Below are positions 1 through 8,732 of a stretch of DNA of 30,349 nucleotides, in pieces. Source of the DNA: Larix sibirica (taxonomy: Eukaryota > Streptophyta > Pinopsida > Pinales > Pinaceae). The notes under the pieces were generated by a model. That model was not told the origin of the DNA. It searched no databases and saw nothing but the letters and a program-made list of their open reading frames with translations. Made by a program: the position numbers and the translations under genes. The DNA lies in contig NWUY0303950174.1 of NCBI GenBank assembly GCA_004151065.3, forward strand, positions 1-30,349. The letters are read 5' to 3'. Positions within the stretch are counted from its first letter, which is position 1. The number at the start of each line of letters is the position of its first letter.

Positions 1-214
1 GGTTGCTCTAGCTTCGCTTACGTCAGTAGCATATTTCTACTTTCTAAAGGATAGAAGGCTCTAACTACTATATATACTGGAATAAATTGATTAACAACTG
101 GTTCAATTAATATAAGTAGAACCCGTTAATTAATCCTGATGGTAGGTATACATACGTGCGTGTTCATTCACTGCGAATAAGGCCGCACCTTCCTCTGTTT
201 ATTCAGAAAAACAA

Positions 215-682
215 ATGCACAAGAGAAGAGGATATTTTATGGTCATAGAAGCAATTCCAAAATGCCACAAGATAGGCATATCCCACTGTTGTTTCACACG
301 CATCCACACAACATGTCCCACAGAGGAGGAGGATAAGGCCAAGCAAACAAGCATACTCGCCCCACAACCAGTTCTTATTTCTAAAATTGCCTCCACATCC
401 CGTTCTGGCCTCATCTCGAAGCAAATCCAACCTTTAACTAGCTTCCCATCCTTCGCCTTCTTCATGCTAAAAATACCACTAATACAATTCGAATACTTTT
501 TGACCTCCTCCTTCTATTTCGCCTTCTTCATGCTTGCTAAAAAGACTGCATTTACCCCTTCATTCGGCCTGGAAGCTCCTCTATTAGAATTCGGCCTGGA
601 AGCTCCTCTATTAGATTCAGTATCCCTTAGAATCCACCTTAGATTATACCTTAGTCTTTTCAAGCTTTTCTGTCTTCCTTAA
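215..682 (+). CDS. Hypothetical open frame, 155 codons
   Basis: An ATG at 215 opens a 155-codon frame that I do not recognise. It contains a duplicated nonapeptide, FGLEAPLLE then FGLEAPLLD, coming from the 27-bp DNA duplication at 562-615, and a repeated FAFFML segment from a second short DNA repeat (CGCCTTCTTCATGCT near 455 and 519). The composition is that of the surrounding CT-rich spacer, and the opposite strand is also open between 199 and 465. I think it is more likely a chance frame in low-complexity DNA than a gene. No ribosome-binding or promoter signal can be judged in plant mitochondria. Confidence 0.2.
   Translation: MHKRRGYFMVIEAIPKCHKIGISHCCFTRIHTTCPTEEEDKAKQTSILAPQPVLISKIASTSRSGLISKQIQPLTSFPSFAFFMLKIPLIQFEYFLTSSFYFAFFMLAKKTAFTPSFGLEAPLLEFGLEAPLLDSVSLRIHLRLYLSLFKLFCLP
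562..615 (+). repeat. 27-bp perfect tandem duplication
   Basis: Two identical 27-bp units, 562-588 and 589-615, each begin ATTCGGCCTGGAAGCTCC. They sit in a CT-rich region with other short repeats such as TTCAAGCTTTT. Confidence 0.95.
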
Positions 683-940
683 GTGCCTTTGGATTCTGCC
701 TTCTTTTTGCTTTTCAGTAAGCACTTTTCCTTACAAAAAGCCTTATTCAAGCTTTTCAGCCCTTACCCTCTTCAAGCTTCTTTTAATGCCTTTGCCCTAG
801 CCTTACCCCCTTGGTTTAGGGATAAAAGATAATCACTCTAGGAAAGCCTTCCTGCTCCCTCAGTCAGTCCATATCGAGAGTGCCATCTGTCGTCTTCATG
901 TTCCTTACCTCTTGTTCCTTCCGTCTTCAAGAAAGAAAGA

Positions 941-1010
941 AAGCAAGTTCAGTAGTCAGGAAGCAAGTTCAATACAGTTGAAGTAGGCATAGAAGCAAGT
1001 CAGCAGTCCA
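941..1010 (+). repeat. GAAGCAAGT repeat family, cluster 1
   Basis: The word GAAGCAAGT occurs at 960-968 and 992-1000, with a variant AAAGCAAGTTC near 940. The interval CAATACAGTTGAAGTAGGCA resembles the sequence between copies at 8995-9016. Confidence 0.75.
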
Positions 1011-1756
1011 GAAAAGACACAACACCCCCCGGGTGACCCTATAAAGCAGAGACCCAAAGACACACAGAAACACAATGACAAAAGACACAAACCACAGTGC
1101 ACCAAATAAAGTGGTGCACCTAATAAAGCGGTGTACCAAACAGTTCTATCACATAAAGATGAAAACACCAAGAAAAAAACACATCAAGATGAACACAATG
1201 ACAAAAGAACACATAAACTGATCAGTATGATCAACTCAGGTCTTATCTGTCGTTGGGGCGGGCACATGACAGGCTTATAAAATGGTTATTACTCGATAGG
1301 TCCTTCATAGGGAGCAATATTGAGATTGTATCAACACTGAGCTCCATTCAATCACTATGATGACAGTAACCCATACCTCAGTTGCTTAAGAGCCTTAGCT
1401 GGCTCGCTGTGAAGAAAAAGACACCAATAAACACACTACGTAACTATCACATATATGCCATAGGCTATAAGCTATTGGGCCATAAGACCCTATCCGGCTC
1501 TAACTGGGCTATTCGGCTGGCCCTTTGAGCTATAAGCTATTAAGGCCTTTAATGCCCTTTTCGATAAAGCCTTTGATCCCCTGGTTTCAGTTATCAGGCT
1601 GTCTCTGCTGAACAGAAGTCAAATCCTGGCTTAGTAGACAGCCATTGGTACGAACCTTGGGATACTGGCATGGATCAGAAATGATCCTTAGAGGGCTAAT
1701 AAGGCTAGGCTTAGGTAATAAGAATAAGTTATAGGCTGAGAGCTACTTAAGAGAAC

Positions 1757-1836
1757 AAAAGCAAGTAGTCTCAAAGCAAGTCACAGGTATAGAAGCAAGT
1801 TCCAGTCGGGAAGCAAGTCACAGGTATAGAAGCCCC
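1757..1836 (+). repeat. GAAGCAAGT repeat family, cluster 2
   Basis: Exact copies lie at 1792-1800 and 1810-1818, with variants at about 1758 and 1773. The longer unit CACAGGTATAGAAGC appears twice within the cluster and again in cluster 3 (2375-2410), so the repeat is a composite of about 25-40 bp rather than a lone 9-mer. Confidence 0.8.
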
Positions 1837-1903
1837 ATAGGTTCCTTCAGCTGCAGAAAGCCTGCCAGAAGCCCTTCTGAAGCCCCTGAAGCAGCCTACC
1901 TGT

Positions 1904-2227
1904 ATGTCCGTGGATATGATTAGCTATAAAGGCTCCCCCGAGTTAGGGTGCCCCTCCATTGAGGTGGGTAACATTAGGCTCGAGCAACAGGCTGGTAAGT
2001 CCAGCTGTGGATGCTTAGCACGCCTACACCAGGGCTCGGCTCCACAATGGCTCCATACGGGTTGGTTTACTGCTAGGATCAACAAACCTCCACGTTGGCA
2101 ATGTGGGGTATACCCCTGGCCAACGGAAGACATCCCAGAGGCCCTCCACAGCGTTCTCGCAGGCGTTAAGAGGTGTCCGACGCGCTGGTACGTCTTTGGG
2201 TGGGAGATCCCTATCAGTGCTTGCTAA
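1904..2227 (+). CDS. Hypothetical open frame, 107 codons
   Basis: An ATG at 1904 opens a 107-codon frame rich in Cys, Trp, Pro and Gly. I do not recognise the protein and see no domain, signal peptide or membrane segment. The DNA here is clearly more GC-rich and less repetitive than its surroundings, and the repeat clusters end just before it (1836) and restart just after it (2310). This makes it look like a separate block of imported or conserved sequence. The opposite strand is also open (1924-2133), which weakens the coding case. It could instead be a fragment of a structural RNA or intron. Confidence 0.25.
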   Translation: MSVDMISYKGSPELGCPSIEVGNIRLEQQAGKSSCGCLARLHQGSAPQWLHTGWFTARINKPPRWQCGVYPWPTEDIPEALHSVLAGVKRCPTRWYVFGWEIPISAC

Positions 2228-2309
2228 AAGGGCCTATTTAGGGCTGATGGATTAAATCAATGTATGCAAATGGCTATGAAGCGCTGTAGGTCTCTATAGA
2301 GGCTCTATA

Positions 2310-2470
2310 TCAGTACCAGTCAGGAAGCAAGTAAGGAAGCAAGTGTACCAGTAAGGAAGCAAGTGTACCAGTATACAGGTATAGAAGCAAGTTCCAGTCA
2401 GGAAGCAAATCACAGGCAGGAAGCAAATCTTGGTGACATAGGCACAGGTATAGAAGCAAATCTTGGTTCC
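2310..2470 (+). repeat. GAAGCAAGT repeat family, cluster 3 with 20-bp tandem unit
   Basis: Exact GAAGCAAGT copies start at 2324, 2336, 2356 and 2384. The variant GAAGCAAAT starts at 2402 and 2420, with another near 2454. A perfect 20-bp tandem unit (GTAAGGAAGCAAGTGTACCA) occupies 2331-2350 and 2351-2370. Minus-strand frames here encode Cys/Leu-rich repeats and are shadows of the DNA repeat. Confidence 0.85.
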
Positions 2471-2479
2471 TCTGAATAA

Positions 2480-2495
2480 GCAAGCTATTGCTTGC
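2480..2495. repeat. Short hairpin
   Basis: GCAAGC (2480-2485) and GCTTGC (2490-2495) are perfect inverse complements with a TATT loop. It lies at the end of repeat cluster 3 and contains the GCAAG core of that repeat family. Confidence 0.5.
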
Positions 2496-2834
2496 CCCAG
2501 GAGTCCCAAATCCCTCGATCATGAGGTGGAAAGTGGTTCATACCTTGGGTGCGGCCAGAGGGGTAGGTTTATAGCAGGCGCAAGTGCTAGAATGCAGGGA
2601 CTTGCACTAGAATAGTGACACTTTTGTTGCTGTTTCACTCTTTCTACCTCAAAGGAGGCCCCCATCAGTCTGGAGCATATTGAGTAATCCCTCTTACTCA
2701 AGTACCTCTAGGATAGGTATACGGCACTTCACTACCTTGATGGCAGTTAAGGTGGAACCACAGTGCTGTATAACTATTCATCAACCCCCCCTCTACGGAG
2801 ACGCCAAAAGAAAAAATAGAATAAATTATTTATC
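2496..2834. other. Spacer upstream of the plasmid segment
   Basis: No gene is supported. The stretch between repeat cluster 3 and the 30-bp arrays would contain the left plasmid edge, but no terminal inverted repeat matching the right side (8732-9030) could be seen. Two short open frames (2519-2701 minus, 2680-2865 plus) have no recognisable content. Confidence 0.5.
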
Positions 2835-2905
2835 AAAACTTTCACAAGTCGTGTGCGAGGACTGAAAACTTGCACAAGTCGGTTGCTAGGACTATAAACT
2901 TGCAC
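2835..2905 (+). repeat. 30-bp tandem repeat A at the rpo 5' end
   Basis: Two 30-bp copies (2835-2864 and 2865-2894) plus a partial third (2895-2905) share the core ACTTGCACAAGTC, with a few substitutions between copies. The array runs across the possible TTG start of rpo at 2870 and abuts a second, unrelated array with the same 30-bp period. The rpo frame is open through it from just after the TAA at 2822. Confidence 0.85.
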
Positions 2906-2986
2906 AATACTTTGATATCTTTCTATACTCAGCCTAATACTTTGATATCTTTCTATAGTCAGCCTAATACTTTGATATCTTTCTCT
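2906..2986 (+). repeat. 30-bp tandem repeat B in the rpo N-terminus
   Basis: Copies at 2906-2935, 2936-2965 and a partial 2966-2986 begin AATACTTTGATATCTTTCT and differ by one base in the full copies. In the rpo frame each unit encodes ten residues, NTLISFYTQP or NTLISFYSQP. The period keeps the reading frame. These residues precede the first in-frame ATG (3134), so they may be a 5' leader rather than protein. Confidence 0.9.
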
Positions 2987-3404
2987 ATAAATATTCATTT
3001 CTTTGGTCAGATACATTTTAGGGCATGGGATGGTAGCGTTGATCGTTTATTTAGTAGGTATCTTAGTACTAAGGCAGGGGATGGTAGCGAGGAACAGGCT
3101 GGTATCATACGAGAGGAGTTTAAGAAAACGATTATGACAAACTTCTGGGTTTCCTTTTACCAAAAGATTGAAGATTCACTAGATAGTTCGTCAAAGAAGA
3201 CTTCTTCAAAAGCTGCTCATCTCTATCACGATGCTGTGATCAAGTTGTTGAGGGAGTCAAAAGAGGAACATTATAAGGGGGATGATTTAGTGACATTACA
3301 GAAAGAAATAGAAGATTTGAGTATGAACTTTAATGAAGAAAGTCTTTTTACTAGCGTGCCAAACTTGATCAAACTATTAATTAGAGATGATATGATTACT
3401 GCCA

Positions 3405-3446
3405 AGGAGTCTCTAATCCGGAGCAGGGAGTCTCTAATCCGGAGTA
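3405..3446 (+). repeat. 21-bp in-frame tandem duplication within rpo
   Basis: Units 3405-3425 and 3426-3446 share GGAGTCTCTAATCCGGAG and encode a duplicated ESLIRSR/ESLIRSK heptapeptide. The duplication adds seven codons without changing frame. Confidence 0.85.
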
Positions 3447-3625
3447 AGTGTGACCCCTCATTTATAGATAAATATATTCAAGCGTTTGGTAAATATACAC
3501 TTGAGGCTCTAATTATTCATGTCCTAGGTTATGTGTTCAACCCATTACGGGATGTCATAGTTAGGGTCTCTACATTGATTATACAGATTGAGAATGCAGT
3601 ACGAATACGAGCTGTCAATATGGGA

Positions 3626-3649
3626 ATGAATAAAGAAATGAATAAAGAA
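3626..3649 (+). repeat. 12-bp in-frame tandem duplication within rpo
   Basis: ATGAATAAAGAA occurs at 3626-3637 and 3638-3649, encoding MNKE twice, in a lysine-rich linker that continues into KDKKKRK. The frame is kept. Confidence 0.85.
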
Positions 3650-5780
3650 ATGATGGTTAAGTCCTCTTTAAATAAAGATAAGAAAAAAAGGAAGGTTAGT
3701 AGGAGTCATTATCCTATCGGGCTATGCTTGGTAGAGTTCTTGGTTGAAAGAAAAGTAATTGCTTTGCAAGCAGATACAAGCTTTACGGAGGTAGTACCTG
3801 TTTTAGGTAAGAAGGGTTATGTAAAATCTAATTGCTATGCAATGTTGAATTTTGACTTAAGTATGCTTCCGCTTAAACTCAATCTTCCAATGGTTTGCGA
3901 GCCCTTACCTTGGAAATCTAAGGTAGATGATTATTTGCCTTCAAGGTTAGATGAGATTGAAGGTGGTTACTTATCTGGACTTACGGGTGAGATCTATAAT
4001 AGGTTTCGTCTACTAACATCACGTAACTATAGCAATTTCTATATCAAGTTGCAAGATCCAAAGCGTTTGTGCTCAATCTTAACTACACTACAGTCTCAAG
4101 CTTTTGAGAGAAACTCTAAGGTCTTATCTTTCATTAAGAAGAATCGTGAGACCTTAGAGGAGGTGGGTCTTCTTATTAATAGATGTCTAGCGAGAGTTAA
4201 TGTTATTGAAGCATCGGACCTATTGAGGTTCAGTTACTTCAATAACTTAGAAAGGGTGAGGAAGGTTTGTAGATGTGATGTTTTGTTAACGGAATTATTT
4301 AAGCGCGTGCAGCGAGCAAGGTATGAGGACTTCGTCTTACTTCTTGCAGAAGCCTACTCTGGTTATCAATTTTATCTGCCTGCTTTCATGGATTTCAGGG
4401 GTAGAATATACCGGGCAGGTGTCTTACATTTTCACGAACGAGATTTAGCTCGAAGTTTGCTAGTCTTTGCCTCAGATGCTAAAGCACCATCAGAACTAAG
4501 CCAGCCTGAGGTTGAGTCTTGCAAAAGGCAATTAGCATGTGGAGCTGCCTTTAAGTATCAGAATTTTGCTAATTGAAATTCAGCATATGACTGGTATATG
4601 AGTCTTCAGTCAGAAATGGTTGAATCGGACTCTAGTCTAATTAACTTAGCATGTCCAGCTAGTGATCCTTTTCAGTTTATTGCTAAAGTTATTTATAACG
4701 AAAGAGTGAGTGATCTTGAAAGACTTCATGGTTTTCATAGTGTTCCTGTGACTCAAGATGCCTCAGCAAGTGCTTATCAAATAATGAGCTATCTGTTGCT
4801 GAACGTTGAAGGCAAGGCTCACGAATCTGATTCCGTCAACATCAAATCAAATCCAAGATGTGTATGCGTTTTTGAAAGGGGAACTGATGGAGTACTTACG
4901 TCCAAGATTTGATTTGATGCAGTATGCTATCATTGAAGCTCGGTTAAAGAGAAAGGAAGTCAAACGACTCTTTATGCCAAAGATCTATGGGAAGAGCCTT
5001 ATAGCTATGGCTGATGATATTCGTGAGATTTTTGGATCATTGCTACGTGTTAAGGAGCACAATCTCCTCGCAAAGCATTGCGAGACATTCTGGAGAACTA
5101 AATATCCAGACATTGCGAACCTAATGAGGTTACTAAACCTCATAGGGTGGCTATGTGCTGTCTTGGATCAACCCGTTCAATATAGTATTCCTTTATTTAC
5201 TACGGTGCAGGATTATCGTAAATTCGATTCGGAATATATCTTGGTCTATAATAAGTTTACTCGTAAGAGAAGTAAGGTCACTCTACAAGTGCCTACGGTG
5301 TTTCGGGATACGCGCAAGACTCTAGTTGCTACATGCACTTTATCCATCAGAAAGATGCATTTATTGCTATGAAAGTTGTGGAGCAATTGGTTCAGAAAAA
5401 AGCGCCAGTGTACACTGTACACGATAATTTCATAACCACAGTAGTTTCCGCAGCATTGGTTCCCGAAATATATGTTAAGGTTTTTATGGAAATAGGTGCA
5501 CCACTTCGAATAATCAATGAATTTGTCTCTCTAAATCTTCACCTACCAATAGAAAGGATTGATGAGCCTATTCCAGGTGATGAGCTTAGAGCACATCTAA
5601 AATCTCTATTGAGTTCTTCTGATAATAAAAGATGTTCGAAAAAGATTGCTGAGATGGTGGGATGTTACGAGTTCTATGTGAATACGGTGTATAGTAATTC
5701 AGAGGATAAGTGGAAGTCATTTTCAGCACATCTTTCGAGCTGGCAGGCTCTGGATTTCAACTACAGCGTACACTTATAAA

Positions 5781-8731
5781 ATGGTTAAAAATAGGACAGA
5801 CATGAAATTCCGGCCTCATTTCTTAAGAGCTCTAAGGCAGATGAACGCTATCATATTTAAAGAAGAATGCCGAGATCCGTATGCTCAATTAAGGTGTATA
5901 GAAGCTTTATTTAAGGAGCCACATGTTTTATGTGCTAACTCTGAACTTATCACATTAATATTCATGCGATACTTGATTAAGTACGTCTACTCTACTGAGT
6001 TCTCGTATGTCAAGGTTACTCTTGGGTATAAAATTATCCTACATGGAGAAAATGTAGGCAAGACAATTGGGAATGCAATTCCTTTCAAAAAAGTTCCTGA
6101 CATGGAGCTCTATTCCATGATATTAAAATACGTGAAGCTTCAAGCTGAGATATACGATAAGGAATTGCTCCTAGGGATTGACATAAGAGTTTATCATACA
6201 GGTCTGACGAACAAAGATGTAACTCTGAGCGATGCTGAAATTGATAGCTTACTGTGGGAACTCATTAATTCCGGCAAAAAAAGTGGTTCACTACCAGAAG
6301 TTATCTCTCTGGCGAGGAAGCCTCCTATTCCCGATCATCTCACTGCTCTCGAACCTAGTGAGCAGCCTAAGATTCCATTCATTGTTGCAGATACGGAGAC
6401 AGTTATGATGAATGGAATTCATGTACCTTACGCAGCAGGTTTCCAGGTTGTGGAGCCAGGGAAGGATTTGGGTGCTAGTGAGATTGAAACATATTTCACG
6501 GAGGACTCAAGACTTATCTGGCCAGAATTTGAAACGAGAAGTAATAGATTGTTGTTTTAATTTATCGAGAAATTATCATATGTTGCTGATAAAACTCAAA
6601 TTCGAACTATTTACTTCCATAACTTCTCCAGATTCGATGGGATTCTATTGCTTAAATATCTTGCTTTAGATGGTAAGTACAAACTAAAACCTCTTATGAT
6701 AAACCGTAAGCTGTACGAGTTATCAGTTTATCGGAGAGTTCAATCTAGAGATCAAGGTGACAATAGAAAAAAGAAACTGCGACTGGTGATAACTCTGAGA
6801 GACTCCCTGACTCTGCTTCCAGGTAGTCTGAATAAATTGGCTAAGACATTATGTCCTGAATTAGGGTCGAAAGAATACCCCATGAGTCCATAACTCTGGA
6901 AACTCTGGTTCCTCTTAGGGATTCATTGCTTACTTACATGAAACAGGATATTCGTCTTTTGGGTGGTATAATGGCCAAAGCACAAGATCTTTATTGGACT
7001 TTGTTCCAAGTAGATCTCGTTAATTGCTTAACATTGTCAGCGCTAGCAATGCGTATTTATAGGATGACGTTTTACGATGAGAAGAATTGGCCTATCCATA
7101 TCCCCAATCGAAACGAGGATACATTCATTCGGCAAGGGTACTATGGAGGGCACGCGGATGCCTATATACCTCATGGTGATAATTTATTCTACTATGATGT
7201 CAACTCATTATATCCAACAATAATGAAATCATTTAATATGCCAGGTGGTAAACCAGTATGGCATGGTAATTTGGAAGGTCAGGAATTGTCCAACTTGTGT
7301 GGGTTTATTGAAGCTTATGTAGTGTGTCCTCCGACCATTAAAAGACCTTTCTTACCCTATCGTGATATCAATGATACTTTGATTTTCCCAACAGGTAAGT
7401 TTGTTGGTGTCTATTATAGCGAGGAATTAAAATTTGCGAGGGATCTAGGTTACAAGATTCTACCACTGAGGGGCTACTTGTTCGAGATGAAGCCTAGTCC
7501 ATTTGACGACTTTATCACAACCCTATACTCCCAAAGACTAGAGGCTAAGAAAAATGGTCATGAAGCAATGGTGTTTATTTACAAGACCCTAATGAACTCG
7601 CTGTACGGGAGATTTGGTATCAATCCTGAGAGTACTGTTACAGAGGTCTGCGAGCTTGATAGATATAATATATTGACTCAGAGAGAGAATGTGATATATG
7701 CTGACAAGCTCAGTGAAGTCTACTATCTGGTGACATACAAGAAAAATGTGTATGAAAAAGATTCTAAGAAATCAGACTGGAATCCACCGAGGATCGCGGC
7801 TGTTCAATTGTCTGCTGCTATTACAGCTTGTGCACGGATGTATATGTATAAGTACATCTCAAGAGATGACTGCTACTATACTGATACGGACTCAGCTGTT
7901 CTAGGTAGCCCTCTTCCTGAAGATCAGGTTTCTTCCACTGAATTGGGTAAGGTTAAGTTGGAGCATAGAGTCAATACTGGTATATTCTTGGCAGCCAAGA
8001 ATTATTTGTTACGAACAGAGAAAGATGGTGATATAATTAAGCATGGTGGGGCAACGAAAGACCGGGTCGATGCAGAATGGTACTTAGCGCAATACGCGAA
8101 TCCGTATAAAAAGGAACGGGTCACTGTGGAGTTGAACTTCTTCATTAATTGGAAAACCCTGGACATTGCCAAAAAGAAAAGGCACGTCTCGCTTGGACTC
8201 CTTTTGGACTCCAAGAGGGATTCAGTATTTGATGATAAAGGTATATGGGTCTCCACTAAACCTAAGGAGATAATTGACTACAAGGATCAAGAGGTCAAAT
8301 GTCTGAAATTTGAGATGAAAGATCTTCAGGAGCAGCTTGACAAGCAACAGAAAGAATCTGCTCAGAGTATGGGTAGTCAAATGAAAGGCTTCATTTCCAG
8401 TATGGCGTCAGTATTTGGTAGTAAGGTGGCTAGTAAGCCAAGAGATGATGATGATGTGAAACATGCTAAACAGCGAGAAGAACCAGCTAAACTTTCTGAA
8501 GCGTCAGAAAGAGAACTGGGGCAAAAAATAGAAGAACTGAGGCAAATGCAAGAAGAACTTGCGAAACTGCGCTCAGAGAAGATTAAATCGCCCGCTGATA
8601 AGCTTCCCTCCGAACCAGTGATGCAACCTACTCTGTACGATCAACCTCCATCGAAGCCGAAGAAAGGTAAGCCGAAGAAAGGTAAGCCGCATAATGTTAA
8701 GCCGCCGCCGAAGGGAAATGATACTAGCTAA
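5781..8731 (+). pseudogene. dpo: Protein-primed family B DNA polymerase of a linear mitochondrial plasmid, broken
   Basis: The product would replicate a linear plasmid by protein priming. The ATG at 5781 follows the rpo stop codon by one base. About 200 residues precede the exonuclease domain and may correspond to the terminal-protein region; I see no motif proving this. Exo I is ADTET (Asp 6390, Glu 6396), Exo II is FHNFSRFDG (Asp 6636) and Exo III is YMKQD (Asp 6947). Polymerase motifs follow: YYGGHAD, motif A YYDVNSLYP (Asp 7196), motif B KTLMNSLYG (7583-7609), motif C YTDTDS (Asp 7883 and 7889), and KHGGATK (8039-8059). Lesions are an in-frame TAA at 6558-6560 with homology continuing in frame, and a one-base frameshift at the C run 6878-6881. 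From about 8270 the protein has a charged, heptad-like region and a Lys/Pro-rich tail. Total span is about 983 codons, typical for the family. Confidence 0.94.
8270..8728 (+). other. C-terminal coiled-coil and basic tail of the plasmid DNA polymerase
   Basis: This is the last ~150 codons of dpo, beyond the conserved polymerase core. It opens with a charged, heptad-like stretch (FEMKDLQEQLDKQQKE), has a Met/Ser-rich segment and an acidic run (DDDD), a second heptad-like stretch (QKIEELRQMQEELAKL), and ends in a Lys/Pro-rich tail. The 15-bp unit AAGCCGAAGAAAGGT is repeated at 8654-8668 and 8669-8683 (KPKKG twice) with a partial third copy. I infer oligomerisation and nucleic-acid contact from composition only. 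I do not recall such a tail as a standard part of plasmid family B polymerases. Confidence 0.7.
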
Positions 8732-8732
8732 C

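Larger units (their letters stand above)
683..1903. other. Non-coding spacer with short dispersed repeats
   Basis: I see no gene here. The stretch holds a pyrimidine-rich part with recurring TTCAAGCTT words (about 655-780), an AAAG run near 931-943, the first GAAGCAAGT cluster (941-1010), and a degenerate duplication of CTATAAGCTATT (near 1463 and 1530). A minus-strand open frame at 956-1171 is Cys/Leu-rich and looks like a chance product of repeats. Confidence 0.6.
2870..5779 (+). pseudogene. rpo: Phage-type (T7-like) single-subunit RNA polymerase of a linear mitochondrial plasmid, broken
   Basis: The product would be a DNA-dependent RNA polymerase transcribing the plasmid inside the mitochondrion. 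The frame opens from a TTG at 2870; the first in-frame ATG is at 3134. Visible family motifs in order are: PMVCEPLPW (3887-3913); the DxxGR motif DFRGRIYR (Asp codon 4391-4393); the palm motif QDASAS with its catalytic Asp at 4757-4759; the O-helix motif RKEVKRLFMPKIYGKS (about 4952-4999); and VHDNF with the second catalytic Asp at 5423-5425. The gene is interrupted by an in-frame TGA at 4574-4576, after which homology continues in the same frame; by a +1-type frameshift near 4800-4812, just before KARLTNLIP; and by another frameshift near 5315-5335, just before HFIHQKDAF. The last frame ends at TAA 5777-5779. Joined length would be about 880-970 residues, normal for the family. Family identity is very sure; loss of function is likely but not proven. 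Confidence 0.93.
2835..8731 (+). mobile_element. Integrated linear mitochondrial plasmid segment (rpo-dpo pair, decayed)
   Basis: This segment carries a phage-type RNA polymerase gene and a protein-primed family B DNA polymerase gene side by side on one strand. That pair is the signature of invertron-type linear mitochondrial plasmids of plants and fungi. Known plasmids of this kind carry terminal proteins and terminal inverted repeats. I could not find an inverted-repeat pair flanking the segment, so its true edges are unknown and the coordinates given run from the first 30-bp repeat to the dpo stop codon. Five lesions (two in-frame stops and three frameshifts) suggest a non-functional integrated copy. 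The few lesions and intact catalytic motifs suggest decay is not old. The mitochondrial setting is an inference from this content. Confidence 0.8.

Noticed and set aside
941-2470. GAAGCAAGT clusters viewed as a possible CRISPR array
   Set aside because: The repeats are too short and variable, the gaps are irregular and themselves repetitive, and there are no cas genes; the setting is organellar.
2774-3016. Minus-strand frame encoding repeated RYQSIRL
   Set aside because: It is the reverse reading of the 30-bp array B within the rpo 5' region.
8002-8256. 84-codon minus-strand open frame
   Set aside because: It lies wholly inside the well-supported dpo coding sequence and is its antisense shadow.
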